Origin: a virus
Length of the DNA stretch: 33,689 nucleotides
IMG/VR virus record: IMGVR_UViG_3300028025_000511
Location: 1 to 33,689 of that record
Direction: 5' to 3' (one strand)
The notes under the pieces: model-generated
The model's database searches: none
Told to the model about the DNA's origin: nothing
What the model saw: the letters and a program-made list of their open reading frames with translations, nothing else
Shown: positions 1 to 6,922 of the stretch, piece after piece
Numbering within the stretch: position 1 is the first letter of the stretch
How the letters are laid out: every line of letters starts with the position of its first letter
Position numbers and translations under genes: made by a program

Positions 1-140
1 CACTTTAGATTTGCATCGTAGTTCTACAGCATACCGACTTGCTAATACAGTAGTTGTTCCTGCTGATGCAACTCTTGATGTTGTTAGTAAATCAATTTAC
101 TTGGAGGAAGGTGACTCTTTGCGTTTAACAGCTAACGCAA
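1..140. repeat. Terminal overlap, left copy (matches 33550-33689)
   Basis: These 140 bases recur at the right end of the window with one difference: C at 14 against T at 33563. A coding frame reads through the join without interruption, so the likeliest meaning is that the contig closes into a circle of about 33,549 bp, from a circularly permuted or terminally redundant genome. A true short terminal repeat of the virion DNA is less likely, because the repeat lies inside a gene and is not identical. Confidence 0.9.
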
Positions 141-184
141 CTGGTGACCTTGAGGCTGTCTGCTCTTATGAGGAAATCTCCTAA
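1..184 (+). CDS. Small virion-type protein, C-terminal part (continues from 33380)
   Basis: This is the 3' part of a gene that starts at 33380 and crosses the circle junction. Joined, it codes for about 117 residues and ends ...CSYEEIS. The frame is open from base 2 and stops with TAA at 182-184, overlapping the next ATG as TAATG. It lies between the long tail fibre gene and two glycine-rich tail proteins, so a role as a small tail or fibre-associated protein is likely by position. I recognise no domain. Codon 5 of this fragment is His (CAT), but the right-end copy has Tyr (TAT), a real or assembly-level variant. Confidence 0.75.
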   Translation, partial: TLDLHRSSTAYRLANTVVVPADATLDVVSKSIYLEEGDSLRLTANATGDLEAVCSYEEIS

Positions 185-1137
185 TGATTAACAACGGAGG
201 CGTTATTGGGCCAAAGAACAGCCCGACATCCTCTGTTGCATCAGGGGTGTGGTCACTGTTTGAACAGGCGACTGCGAAGAAGGGTAGTGCTTGGCCTTCC
301 GTTGTAACAACACCATCAACAATTGAATTATTAGTTGTTGCAGGTGGTGGTGGCGGAGGAGGTGGTAGCGATTCACGAGGAGGTGGTGGTGGAGCAGGGG
401 GCGCACTAACAGCAGCAACTTGGGCTGTAACCGCTGCGACTTCATACACAATCACAATAGGTGGTGGTGGTTCTGGAAGTTCTAACTCTGGTACTACTGG
501 CTCAGACACTACTGCTTTTGGTTTGACTACAAAAGGTGGTGGAGGCGGTGGTGGTGGCCCTCGTGGAGGAATGACCGCTGGCAAAAATGGCGGTTCTGGA
601 GGCGGAGGAACTGGATTTGATTCTTACTTAACAGGCGGAAGCGCAACTCAATCATCTCAAAATTCAGGCGTAAGCGGGATTACTCAATATGGCAATGCTG
701 GTGGTGGAGGCGGTGCTTATGCAACTCCCGCACCAGGTGGTGGCGGTGCAGGTGGCGCAGGCTCTGTTGCTAATGGCTCTGGTATCGGTATTGAGTGGCC
801 TAGTGGTTCATCTACTTATTACGCAGGCGGTGGCGGTGGTGCAGCAACACCTTTAACTGGCAACACTACAGTTAACGCTGGTGTCGCTTATGGTGGTGGT
901 GGGCAACAAAATTCAGAAGCAAACGGAAGTGCTGGAACTGCTAACACTGGTGGAGGTGGCGGTGGTGCTGGCTCAGAAAGTTCTGTGACAGGCGCTGCTG
1001 GTGGTTCTGGTGTAGTCATCATTCGCTATCCAGATAGCTACAGTGCAGCGACATCCACTACAGGCTCACCAACATACACAGTATCTGGTGGATATAGAAC
1101 TTACAAATTCACTGCTACAGGCAGCATCACATTCTGA
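184..1137 (+). CDS. Glycine-rich tail fibre / tail tip protein, copy 1
   Basis: A 317-residue protein with a conserved head (GGVIGPKNSPTSSVASGVWS), a segment ELLVVAGGGGGGGG, then long glycine runs separated by Ser/Thr/Ala-rich stretches (residues about 50-280), and a compact tail beginning SGVVIIRYPDSYSA and ending TATGSITF. Glycine-rich adhesins of this type in tailed phages form polyglycine-II helix bundles at the fibre tip and contact the host receptor. The assignment here rests on this composition and on the position after the tail fibre gene. The ATG overlaps the upstream TAA and has GAGGAAA upstream. It is paralogous to the next gene, with the same head and the same C-terminal domain. 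Long reverse-strand frames across it are only the complement of GGN codons. Confidence 0.85.
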   Translation: MINNGGVIGPKNSPTSSVASGVWSLFEQATAKKGSAWPSVVTTPSTIELLVVAGGGGGGGGSDSRGGGGGAGGALTAATWAVTAATSYTITIGGGGSGSSNSGTTGSDTTAFGLTTKGGGGGGGGPRGGMTAGKNGGSGGGGTGFDSYLTGGSATQSSQNSGVSGITQYGNAGGGGGAYATPAPGGGGAGGAGSVANGSGIGIEWPSGSSTYYAGGGGGAATPLTGNTTVNAGVAYGGGGQQNSEANGSAGTANTGGGGGGAGSESSVTGAAGGSGVVIIRYPDSYSAATSTTGSPTYTVSGGYRTYKFTATGSITF

Positions 1138-1145
1138 GGTGACAC

Positions 1146-2054
1146 ATGGAAAAGAGAAGTAATGGTGGTGTCATCGGAACTGTGAACACGCCAAACACAT
1201 CGGCAGCGTCTGGTATCTGGGCACTGTCCGAGCAAGAAGTGAATAGGGCTAATTGGCCTTCACTTGTAACTAAGACTTCTACAGTTGAATATCTTGTTGT
1301 CGCTGGCGGTGGAGGTGGTGGTAATAGTAATGATAACAGTGGTGGTGCAGGCGCAGGCGGTGCTGGAGGATATAGAACAGCAACAGGATTTTCTGTTTCT
1401 TCTGGTGTTTCTTTAACTGTAACTGTTGGTGGTGGTGGCGCAGGTGCATCATCACAAGGAAATTCGGGCAGTAGTGGCTCTAATTCTGTGTTTAGTTCAA
1501 TTACTTCCACAGGAGGCGGTGGAGGTAGCGCAGGACAAGGCTCTACTGGTGCTAGTGGTGGTTCTGGCGGTGGTGGTGGGTATCAAAGAACTGGCGGTGC
1601 AGGCACTTCTGGTCAAGGCAATGCGGGTGGTACAGGTGCTGGCGGTAGTCCATACTATGGTGGTGGCGGTGGCGGTGCAGGTGGTGCGGCAAGTAATAAT
1701 ACTGCGGGTATAGGATTGCAATCTTCAATCTCTGGTACTGCACTGTATTACGCTGGTGGAGGCGGTGGACAAGGAGCATCTGGAGGCTCTGGTATTGGAG
1801 GTGCTGGTGCGTCTGGAACAAATGTCAATGACGCTCAAAGTGCTTCACCAGCAAATCGTGGCTCTGGTGGCGGTGGCGGTGCAAACACTGATACTGGTTC
1901 AAAAGCTGGAGGAAGTGGAAGTTCTGGTGTTGTAATTATTCGATACTCTGATGCATACGAGGCTGCGGTTTCAACTACAGGTTCACCGACTTACACAGTT
2001 AGTGGTGGATACAGAATCTACACATGGACTTCCTCTGGAAGCATTACATTTTAA
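1146..2054 (+). CDS. Glycine-rich tail fibre / tail tip protein, copy 2
   Basis: A 302-residue paralogue of the preceding gene, 8 bases downstream of it, with a GAGGTG ribosome binding site. Head (NGGVIGTVNTPNTSAASGIW), the EYLVVAGGGGGG segment and tail (SGVVIIRYSDAYEAA to SSGSITF) match copy 1 closely, while the glycine-rich middle differs in length and order. This is the pattern of a tandem duplication whose ends are kept and whose exposed middle drifts. The role is probably receptor contact at the tail tip, either together with copy 1 or as an alternative to it. Function is inferred from composition and position. Confidence 0.85.
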   Translation: MEKRSNGGVIGTVNTPNTSAASGIWALSEQEVNRANWPSLVTKTSTVEYLVVAGGGGGGNSNDNSGGAGAGGAGGYRTATGFSVSSGVSLTVTVGGGGAGASSQGNSGSSGSNSVFSSITSTGGGGGSAGQGSTGASGGSGGGGGYQRTGGAGTSGQGNAGGTGAGGSPYYGGGGGGAGGAASNNTAGIGLQSSISGTALYYAGGGGGQGASGGSGIGGAGASGTNVNDAQSASPANRGSGGGGGANTDTGSKAGGSGSSGVVIIRYSDAYEAAVSTTGSPTYTVSGGYRIYTWTSSGSITF

Positions 2055-2064
2055 GGAGTAACGA

Positions 2065-2430
2065 ATGGCGCACTTTGCCCAACTAGATGATAACAATGTG
2101 GTCACGCAAGTGATTGTGGTTAGCAACAACGATTGTCAAATTGGTGGTGTCGAATCAGAGGAAGCAGGGATTGTATTCTGCAAAACTTTATTTGGTGCGA
2201 CAACCAAGTGGAAGCAGACCAGCTACAACGCAAGCATCCGCAAGAACTACGCTGGCATTGGCTACACCTATGACGCAGGCCGCGATGCATTTATTCCCAT
2301 TAACCCATTCGCAAGCTGGCTGTTGAACGAGGACACCTGTCAATGGGGAGCACCAACTCCGATGCCGACTGATGACAAAAAATATCAATGGGATGAGGCT
2401 ACAACTTCATGGGTTGAAATTACACCATGA
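2065..2430 (+). CDS. Conserved tail-associated protein of unknown function
   Basis: A 121-residue protein starting MAHFAQLDDNNVVTQVIVV, with a centre containing TSYN, then AGIGYTYDAGRDAF and SWLLNEDTCQWGAP. I recognise this as a family common in environmental phages, usually next to tail fibre genes, but know no proven function. The TYD...DAFIP...P..SW pattern is typical of it. A clear AAGGAG site lies 7 bases before the ATG, and the stop overlaps the next start as ATGA. It may be a fibre-tip or fibre-assembly protein; that is inference from position only. Confidence 0.8.
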   Translation: MAHFAQLDDNNVVTQVIVVSNNDCQIGGVESEEAGIVFCKTLFGATTKWKQTSYNASIRKNYAGIGYTYDAGRDAFIPINPFASWLLNEDTCQWGAPTPMPTDDKKYQWDEATTSWVEITP

Positions 2431-2651
2431 GCGATGTAAGCCACGAGCAAATCTACGAGCGTCTAGTTGCTGTTGAAAGCAAGGTTGACCGCATTGATAA
2501 CAACACAAAAGGTCTTGTAGAAGCTATTGATGCTGCCCAAGGTGCGATTAAAGTTCTTGGGTGGATTGCTTCTATTGCCCAACCTATTCTATGGATTGGT
2601 GGTGTTATTGTTGCTGCTGGTGCTGTTTGGCAGACTTGGATTAAAAAATGA
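2427..2651 (+). CDS. XhlA-like small membrane protein (holin-associated?)
   Basis: 74 residues. The N-terminal half is an amphipathic, probably coiled-coil segment (EQIYERLVAVESKVDRIDNN), followed by a single hydrophobic stretch at about 43-68 (GWIASIAQPILWIGGVIVAA) and a Lys-Lys end. This layout resembles XhlA-type haemolysin proteins that work with holins in some phages, and it is the first gene of a membrane-rich lysis region. The start overlaps the upstream stop (ATGA) and the stop overlaps the next start. The function is inferred from topology and place, not from a catalytic motif. Confidence 0.7.
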   Translation: MSDVSHEQIYERLVAVESKVDRIDNNTKGLVEAIDAAQGAIKVLGWIASIAQPILWIGGVIVAAGAVWQTWIKK

Positions 2652-2743
2652 AGGATTGGCTGTTAGCTTTCACTAGCGCAGCCCTTCTTTGTACAACTAT
2701 TGTTTGGTGTGTCTACATAATTCTGTGGACATGGTATTTATAG
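2648..2743 (+). CDS. 31-residue single-span membrane protein
   Basis: A very short gene, MKDWLLAFTSAALL then CTTIVWCVYIILWTWYL, almost entirely one transmembrane helix rich in Trp and Tyr. Its ATG overlaps the previous TGA, and its last bases overlap the next gene, which begins at 2731 in another frame. The coupled starts argue for a real gene. Single-span hydrophobic peptides in lysis regions can act as holins, antiholins or holin helpers; which, if any, applies here cannot be told from the sequence. Confidence 0.65.
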   Translation: MKDWLLAFTSAALLCTTIVWCVYIILWTWYL

Positions 2744-2856
2744 AGTTTTTACTAGCTGTATCTATTGAGTACAGGTGTGTTAAGTGGGCTTGGGTTGGAG
2801 ATGTCTACAACAGGAAAGTCTACTGTATTGAATGGAAAAAGGTAGATAAAAAATGA
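2731..2856 (+). CDS. 41-residue protein with hydrophobic N-terminus
   Basis: Begins MVFIEFLLAVSIEYRCVKWA, then a polar Cys-containing tail ending EWKKVDKK. It overlaps the previous gene by 13 bases and the next start by ATGA, so it is embedded in the same translationally coupled string. It may be a small membrane-anchored protein of the lysis region. I recall similar short proteins in environmental phages but no function. Confidence 0.65.
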   Translation: MVFIEFLLAVSIEYRCVKWAWVGDVYNRKVYCIEWKKVDKK

Positions 2857-3353
2857 TTCCTTTAGACCCGATTGCTGCGCTTGATGGCTTGCAAAAAGCC
2901 ATTGGCATGGTCAAGAAAGCCAGTAAGGTTGCAAATGACCTTGGTGGGCTTGCGCCTATGCTTGGGCAGATGTTTGATGCCAAGAGCCAAGCAACTAAGG
3001 CTATGCTTCAAGCTAAGAGTAAAAAAGGCTCAAACATGGGTGCTGCTCTACAGATTGAGATGGCACTAGAGCAAGCCAGAGCGTTTGAGGAAGAACTCAA
3101 AATGTTGTTTATGCAGACAGGCAAGATTGATGTCTGGAACAAGATTAAGGCTCGTCAGGCTGAGATGGACAGGGACGATGCCAAAGAGATGGCATCCCTA
3201 AAAGCATTGGAAAAAAAACAAAAGAAAGAGGAACAAGAGCAACTGGAGATGGCTATGCTTATTGGAGGGATAGCGTTCGTAATCCTTCTCGTTGGTATCG
3301 GCATCAATGAAATGATTGATTTTTGTGCAACTACCAAGCGGTGTGGTAGGTGA
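2853..3353 (+). CDS. Helical protein with C-terminal membrane segment, unknown
   Basis: 166 residues. The N-terminal part is Ala/Leu/Lys-rich and helical, residues about 85-135 form a charged coiled coil (KALEKKQKKEEQEQLEMAM), and residues about 134-153 are a membrane helix (MLIGGIAFVILLVGIGINEM). It would therefore be tail-anchored. It starts by ATGA coupling and its stop overlaps a GTG start. It lies in the lysis cassette and might shape or tether lysis complexes. No known domain recognised. Confidence 0.75.
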   Translation: MIPLDPIAALDGLQKAIGMVKKASKVANDLGGLAPMLGQMFDAKSQATKAMLQAKSKKGSNMGAALQIEMALEQARAFEEELKMLFMQTGKIDVWNKIKARQAEMDRDDAKEMASLKALEKKQKKEEQEQLEMAMLIGGIAFVILLVGIGINEMIDFCATTKRCGR

Positions 3354-3505
3354 ACCAGTATCAAAAAGACTTTGATTTAGCACTCCGAATCATTGTCTAT
3401 GGTTTGGTGGCTCTCTGGTTTCTTGGGTTTTTGAAGTTTCTCCCTGACGATTTGGCAGACAGAGTTGTTAACCTTTTGCTTGGCAAGATTGGACTTGGCA
3501 AATGA
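3350..3505 (+). CDS. 51-residue single-span membrane protein
   Basis: Starts at GTG inside the upstream stop (GTGA overlap). Reads MNQYQKDFDLALRIIVYGLV then ALWFLGFLKFLPDDLADRVV, giving one membrane helix at about 12-31 and an amphipathic tail ending GKIGLGK. The stop overlaps the next ATG. Translational coupling on both sides supports expression despite the GTG start. A holin-like role is possible but unproven. Confidence 0.65.
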   Translation: MNQYQKDFDLALRIIVYGLVALWFLGFLKFLPDDLADRVVNLLLGKIGLGK

Positions 3506-3678
3506 AAATCACCAGTTATCAACAAAATGCAAAGATGCTTTGGGAGGCTCACAGGGTGATACACAAGCAGAACATGGAACGACTTGCCGAACTAAACCGA
3601 CAAGCTGAGTTGCAAAAGAAAGCCTACGAGATAAAGACCAATTGGGTCAAACCTAATTCTGTGGACACAATGGCATGA
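3502..3678 (+). CDS. 58-residue soluble helical protein, unknown
   Basis: A short polar, helix-forming protein (MKITSYQQNAKMLWEAHRVI, then a Gln/Lys/Glu-rich coiled-coil-like middle). It has no membrane segment, which sets it apart from its neighbours. It is coupled to both flanking genes by 4-base overlaps. No domain recognised. Confidence 0.6.
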   Translation: MKITSYQQNAKMLWEAHRVIHKQNMERLAELNRQAELQKKAYEIKTNWVKPNSVDTMA

Positions 3679-3884
3679 AATATCTACTGATTTTTATAGC
3701 ATTTATGCTATCGGGCTGTGAAGACAGGTATCGATACAAGTGTCAGAATCCTGACTTCTTCCATGCTGAAGAATGTCAAAAGCCTAAGTGCTTATTTACT
3801 CAGCAATGCCCAGAATACTTAGTAGCACCAATTCTTGAGAAAAAGGTTAACGATGTCCAACCCGAAGCCAAACCTAACAACTGA
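3675..3884 (+). CDS. Small Cys-rich lipoprotein
   Basis: 69 residues. The signal peptide MKYLLIFIAFMLSGC ends in a lipobox (LSGC, Cys15), so the product should be a lipidated membrane protein. The mature part starts EDRYRYKCQNPDFF and carries several further Cys residues, followed by a tail ending PEAKPNN. The DRYRY-C-Q-P pattern is one I have seen in other environmental phages near lysis or tail genes. It might be a second outer-membrane spanin-like component, or an exclusion lipoprotein made late. The overlap with the previous gene is ATGA, and its end overlaps the next gene. Confidence 0.8.
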   Translation: MKYLLIFIAFMLSGCEDRYRYKCQNPDFFHAEECQKPKCLFTQQCPEYLVAPILEKKVNDVQPEAKPNN

Positions 3885-4377
3885 AGAATTTGAAGTCCGA
3901 GTGTGGGGCTTTGTGGTCATTGTGGTGACCTGCATCTTGTGCTTTATTGTGATTGCCTTGCTCTACTCTGTAACCTTTGTTACACAGCCTATCAAGAGCA
4001 TGGCCCCGATTGACCAAGCCTACACAAAGATGCTGAACGACATTGTTCTGCTTATCGTAGGTGGTATCGGTGGTGTGATGACTAAGAGAGCAGCAGGTGC
4101 AGCAGCAAAGGCTTTTGGCGCACCACAGCCTCCAATGCAACCGATGTGTCAACCAATGGGTTTTAACAGCTCTATGGGCGGTTTTAATCAATCCTATGCA
4201 CCTACGCAGTCTGCGTATGGTTTGCCTAGTCAACCATTCGGTGCTATGCCAGTTTGGAAGAATCCAGAACTAGATGAATCATGGACTCCTCCTCCTCCTC
4301 CGACTACGCCTCCAGAGCATCTTGAGGATGACAATGAGCGTGAGGAAATTGCACAAGCAAGAAAAGAGGCTGAATGA
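3853..4377 (+). CDS. Putative two-span holin-like membrane protein
   Basis: 174 residues from the ATG at 3853; a TTG at 3835 would add six residues but is less likely. Two membrane segments are visible: FVVIVVTCILCFIVIALLY (about 20-40) and DIVLLIVGGIGGVM (about 63-77). A Gly/Ala segment follows, then a long Met/Pro/Gln-rich tail with PPPPPTTPPEH and an acidic-basic end. Two helices in front of Rz/Rz1 and endolysin genes fit a class II-like holin, although the long Pro-rich C-terminus is unusual for one. The gene overlaps the lipoprotein gene by 32 bases. Function inferred from topology and neighbours. Confidence 0.65.
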   Translation: MSNPKPNLTTEEFEVRVWGFVVIVVTCILCFIVIALLYSVTFVTQPIKSMAPIDQAYTKMLNDIVLLIVGGIGGVMTKRAAGAAAKAFGAPQPPMQPMCQPMGFNSSMGGFNQSYAPTQSAYGLPSQPFGAMPVWKNPELDESWTPPPPPTTPPEHLEDDNEREEIAQARKEAE

Positions 4378-4853
4378 TGTTGCCTATCCCACTACCTTGG
4401 CTAATCGTTGGTGTTTTGGTATCTCTCTTTGGTACATACCGAGTAGGGCATCACTATGGTTGGCTAGAGCGTGATAACGATATGAAAATAGCCATTGCTA
4501 AGAAGAACGAGGAAGCTAGGGAGTTAGAGAAGAACATGACTTCCAAGTTGTCAGACCAAGAGACTAAACTGAGAAAGGCACAAGATGAAATTGCTAAAAA
4601 GAAGTCTGCTATGCACGAGCTTGCTAGGACTGGTAAGTTGCGCCTCCCAACCGCAAGTTGTCCACAAGCCAGCCCAAATCCCTCCCCTGCCTCTGGAGAT
4701 AGCAGACCCGAGCAACCCGATGCAAGCGAACTTGAGCGACAGACTATTGCAACTCTTATCGACATCGCAGCCGAAGGAGACAAAGCAATCACCAAACTCA
4801 ACTCCTGTGTCGCAGCCTACAACGAAGTAAGGAATCTAGTAAATGGTCAATAG
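4374..4853 (+). CDS. Rz: Inner-membrane spanin, Rz-like
   Basis: 159 residues. An N-terminal membrane anchor (PLPWLIVGVLVSLFGTYRVG, about 7-26) is followed by a long periplasmic coiled coil (residues about 30-85), then a Pro/Ser-rich stretch and a C-terminal helix. This is the architecture of Rz i-spanins, which join an outer-membrane lipoprotein to bridge the periplasm and break the outer membrane at lysis. The key support is that a lipoprotein gene lies wholly inside it in the +1 frame. It starts by ATGA overlap and its end overlaps the endolysin start by 11 bases. Confidence 0.9.
   Translation: MMLPIPLPWLIVGVLVSLFGTYRVGHHYGWLERDNDMKIAIAKKNEEARELEKNMTSKLSDQETKLRKAQDEIAKKKSAMHELARTGKLRLPTASCPQASPNPSPASGDSRPEQPDASELERQTIATLIDIAAEGDKAITKLNSCVAAYNEVRNLVNGQ
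4585..4830 (+). CDS. Rz1: Outer-membrane spanin lipoprotein, Rz1-like, nested in Rz
   Basis: 81 residues encoded entirely within the Rz gene in another frame. The signal peptide MKLLKRSLLCTSLLGLVSC ends in a lipobox (LVSC, Cys19). The mature protein is Pro-rich (KPAQIPPLPLEIADPSNP) and polar to the end, as Rz1 proteins usually are. A complete nested Rz1 is the lambda-type arrangement and strongly implies a Gram-negative host with an outer membrane. Confidence 0.9.
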   Translation: MKLLKRSLLCTSLLGLVSCASQPQVVHKPAQIPPLPLEIADPSNPMQANLSDRLLQLLSTSQPKETKQSPNSTPVSQPTTK

Positions 4854-5442
4854 TGAACAACTCAAAAAGATGCACATTGGTGAGCAATGGGTTGACGCAT
4901 TGAACGAGACTTTTCAGCGTTTCAATATCCTTACACCAATCCAACAAGCATCATTCATTGGTCAATGTGGGCATGAGTGTGCAAACTTTAAAATCTTGGA
5001 AGAAAATTTAAATTACAGGGCTGAAACCTTAATGAAGCTGTGGAAGTCTAGGTTTCCAACTATAGAAATAGCAAACGAATACGCTAGGAATCCTAAAAAG
5101 ATTGCTAACAAAGTCTACGCTTCAAGGATGGGAAACAGAGATGAATCGTCTGGAGATGGTTATCGCTTTCGTGGTCGTGGGTGTATTCAACTTACTGGTC
5201 ATGCTAATTATTTTCATGCTGGTCAGGCTTGCGGTGAGGATTTTGTTATGAATCCAGACCTTGTAGCTACGCCTAAGTACGCTGCTATGACCGCAGGATG
5301 GTTCTGGAATACCCACAAGTTAAACCAGTACGCTGACAGAACAGATTTCTTGATGATGACAAAAAAGATTAACGGAGGCACGATAGGATTGGATGACCGA
5401 ATCAAACATATCAATCATGCCTTGGACATATTAAATGGCTAA
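4843..5442 (+). CDS. Endolysin, glycoside hydrolase family 19
   Basis: 199 residues, a complete GH19 chitinase-like muramidase domain that cleaves the peptidoglycan sugar backbone. The catalytic Glu is E45 in IGQCGHECANF. A second acidic pair lies in EENLNY (about 53-54), and the family signature YRFRGRGCIQLTG is at about 107-119, followed by a typical AAMTAGWFWN segment. There is no signal peptide, so export through a holin is expected, in keeping with the membrane genes upstream. It overlaps Rz by 11 bases and the next gene by 8. Confidence 0.95.
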   Translation: MVNSEQLKKMHIGEQWVDALNETFQRFNILTPIQQASFIGQCGHECANFKILEENLNYRAETLMKLWKSRFPTIEIANEYARNPKKIANKVYASRMGNRDESSGDGYRFRGRGCIQLTGHANYFHAGQACGEDFVMNPDLVATPKYAAMTAGWFWNTHKLNQYADRTDFLMMTKKINGGTIGLDDRIKHINHALDILNG

Positions 5443-5809
5443 CATACCAACTCAACAAGATGCAGAACTGTTTTACCAGAGTGTCAAAAAATGGCAACAG
5501 GTGCTGTCTCTTGGTGATTGGAGAATTGAAAAAGGCATAAAGCCAGCCAAGGGTGCAATGGCATCTGTTGAATTTACTGATAACGCTAGACTAGCGGTTT
5601 ATCGGTTAGGTGATTTTGGTGCAGAAAAGATAACACCCGAATCACTTGATAAGACTGCACTTCACGAGTTACTGCATATCTTTTTGCATGACTTGATGTG
5701 TGTAGCCACAGACCCAAAGTCCTCAGATGAGGATATTGAAATGCAAGAGCATAGGGTTATTAACTTGCTAGAAAACCTATTGACCAAGGATTCCAATGGG
5801 CGCACATAA
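5435..5809 (+). CDS. Putative zinc metallopeptidase-like protein (HELLH)
   Basis: 124 residues. The zincin signature HELLH is at 77-81 (ALHELLHIFLHDL) with further possible ligands at H85 and in MQEHRVIN. This motif binds zinc and supplies the general base Glu in metallopeptidases. The protein is small, close to a minimal catalytic core. The target is unknown. It is coupled to the endolysin gene by an 8-base overlap and to the next gene by 14 bases, so it is made late. It could process a virion or lysis protein, or be a SprT-like remnant. The motif is clear; activity is inference. Confidence 0.75.
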   Translation: MANIPTQQDAELFYQSVKKWQQVLSLGDWRIEKGIKPAKGAMASVEFTDNARLAVYRLGDFGAEKITPESLDKTALHELLHIFLHDLMCVATDPKSSDEDIEMQEHRVINLLENLLTKDSNGRT

Positions 5810-6782
5810 CGAAACCTGCACAGACGTTGAGTTTATTAAGCTGTGGGGTGAACTTCAATCGGCAGCAAAAATTGCAGAACACCTTGATATTGCAATCCGA
5901 GCAGTTTATCAACGCAGACGCTGGATAGAAGAACACTACAAAATCAAGTTAGGTTCTGCTGACCATCGTGGTGCTAAATACGACTCTACCAGACAAAAAT
6001 CTTACTCTCCTCTAAAGCAGATAGAACTAGGCATAGAGGACGGAATAGTCTTGGTGTTCTCTGATGCTCACTTCATTCCTAATCAGCGTTCTACAGCCTT
6101 TAAAGGGCTTTTATGGGCTATCCAAGAGTTCAAGCCTAAAGCGGTGATATGTAATGGTGATGCTTTTGATGGTGCTTCTATATCTCGTCACGATGCTTCT
6201 GACCAACCACAAACTTCTGTTATTCAAGAGTTAAAGGCTTGTCAGGCAATGTTGGGTGAGATTGAGGAAGCGGCTAAAGCAGAAAGACACAATGTAAAGC
6301 TAATATTTACATACGGCAATCACGATGCTCGATTTGCTACTCGACTGGCAAACAATGCGCCTCAGTTCAAAGATGTTAAAGGCTTTAAATTACCAGACCA
6401 TATCCCAGATTGGGAGTTCTGTTGGGCTTGTTGGCCTACAGATGAGGTGATTGTGAAGCACCGATATAAAGGTGGTATTCATGCTACTCACAACAATACT
6501 GTGACTGCTGGTGTGTCAATCGTTACTGGACACTTGCACTCATTAAAGGTTACGCCTTTCTCCGACTACAACGGCAACAGGTATGGTGTAGATACAGGGA
6601 CATTAGCTGAGACAGATGGCCCACAGTTTACTTATGGTGAGTTAAATCCATCTAATCACAGGTCAGGCTTTGCGGTGCTGACCTTTTTTAATGGTCAATT
6701 GTTATGGCCTGAGCTAGTCCACAAGTTTGATGAGGGACAAGTGGAGTTTCGTGGTGAAGTTATTGATGTGAGTTTATTTTGA
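5796..6782 (+). CDS. Calcineurin-like metallophosphoesterase with N-terminal HTH
   Basis: 328 residues. Residues about 10-47 look like a helix-turn-helix (SAAKIAEHLDIAIRAVYQRR). From residue 84 the protein shows the metallophosphoesterase motifs in order: D90-x-H92 (VFSDAHF), GD in ICNGDAFD (about 121), GNHD (174-177), H230/H232 (GIHATH) and GHLH (245-248). All metal ligands appear present, so it should hydrolyse phosphoesters using two metal ions. The HTH suggests nucleic acid as substrate. Its late position next to the lysis genes is unusual for a DNA-repair enzyme. Confidence 0.88.
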   Translation: MGAHNETCTDVEFIKLWGELQSAAKIAEHLDIAIRAVYQRRRWIEEHYKIKLGSADHRGAKYDSTRQKSYSPLKQIELGIEDGIVLVFSDAHFIPNQRSTAFKGLLWAIQEFKPKAVICNGDAFDGASISRHDASDQPQTSVIQELKACQAMLGEIEEAAKAERHNVKLIFTYGNHDARFATRLANNAPQFKDVKGFKLPDHIPDWEFCWACWPTDEVIVKHRYKGGIHATHNNTVTAGVSIVTGHLHSLKVTPFSDYNGNRYGVDTGTLAETDGPQFTYGELNPSNHRSGFAVLTFFNGQLLWPELVHKFDEGQVEFRGEVIDVSLF

Positions 6783-6922
6783 GTGCTTGGCTAATTATTC
6801 TCACAGGGGCAATCTACGCTTACATAGCTGGTGAGCAGCTTTGGAAAGATAACCCACACATGGCGATAGTCTATGCTGGCTACGCCTTTTCAAATGTGGG
6901 TCTTTACTTGTTGGCTAAATAG
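6779..6922 (+). CDS. 47-residue two-span membrane protein
   Basis: Starts at TTG overlapping the upstream TGA. Reads MSAWLIILTGAIYAYIAGEQ, then a polar turn LWKDNPHM and a second hydrophobic segment AIVYAGYAFSNVGLYLLAK. Two short helices in 47 residues make a hairpin membrane protein. It is the last gene of the rightward late block and overlaps the end of the opposite-strand MazG-like gene by 8 bases. I recall near-identical small proteins in other environmental phages, without known function. Confidence 0.65.
   Translation: MSAWLIILTGAIYAYIAGEQLWKDNPHMAIVYAGYAFSNVGLYLLAK

Noticed and set aside
132-584. Long Pro-rich reverse-strand reading frame opposite the glycine-rich gene
   Set aside because: It is the complement of GGN glycine codons (CCN reads Pro). 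It has no ribosome site, and similar frames exist opposite copy 2 and opposite the fibre repeats.
2780-3383. Reverse-strand open frames in the lysis region
   Set aside because: They overlap well-supported, translationally coupled plus-strand genes and have no coupling or recognisable content.
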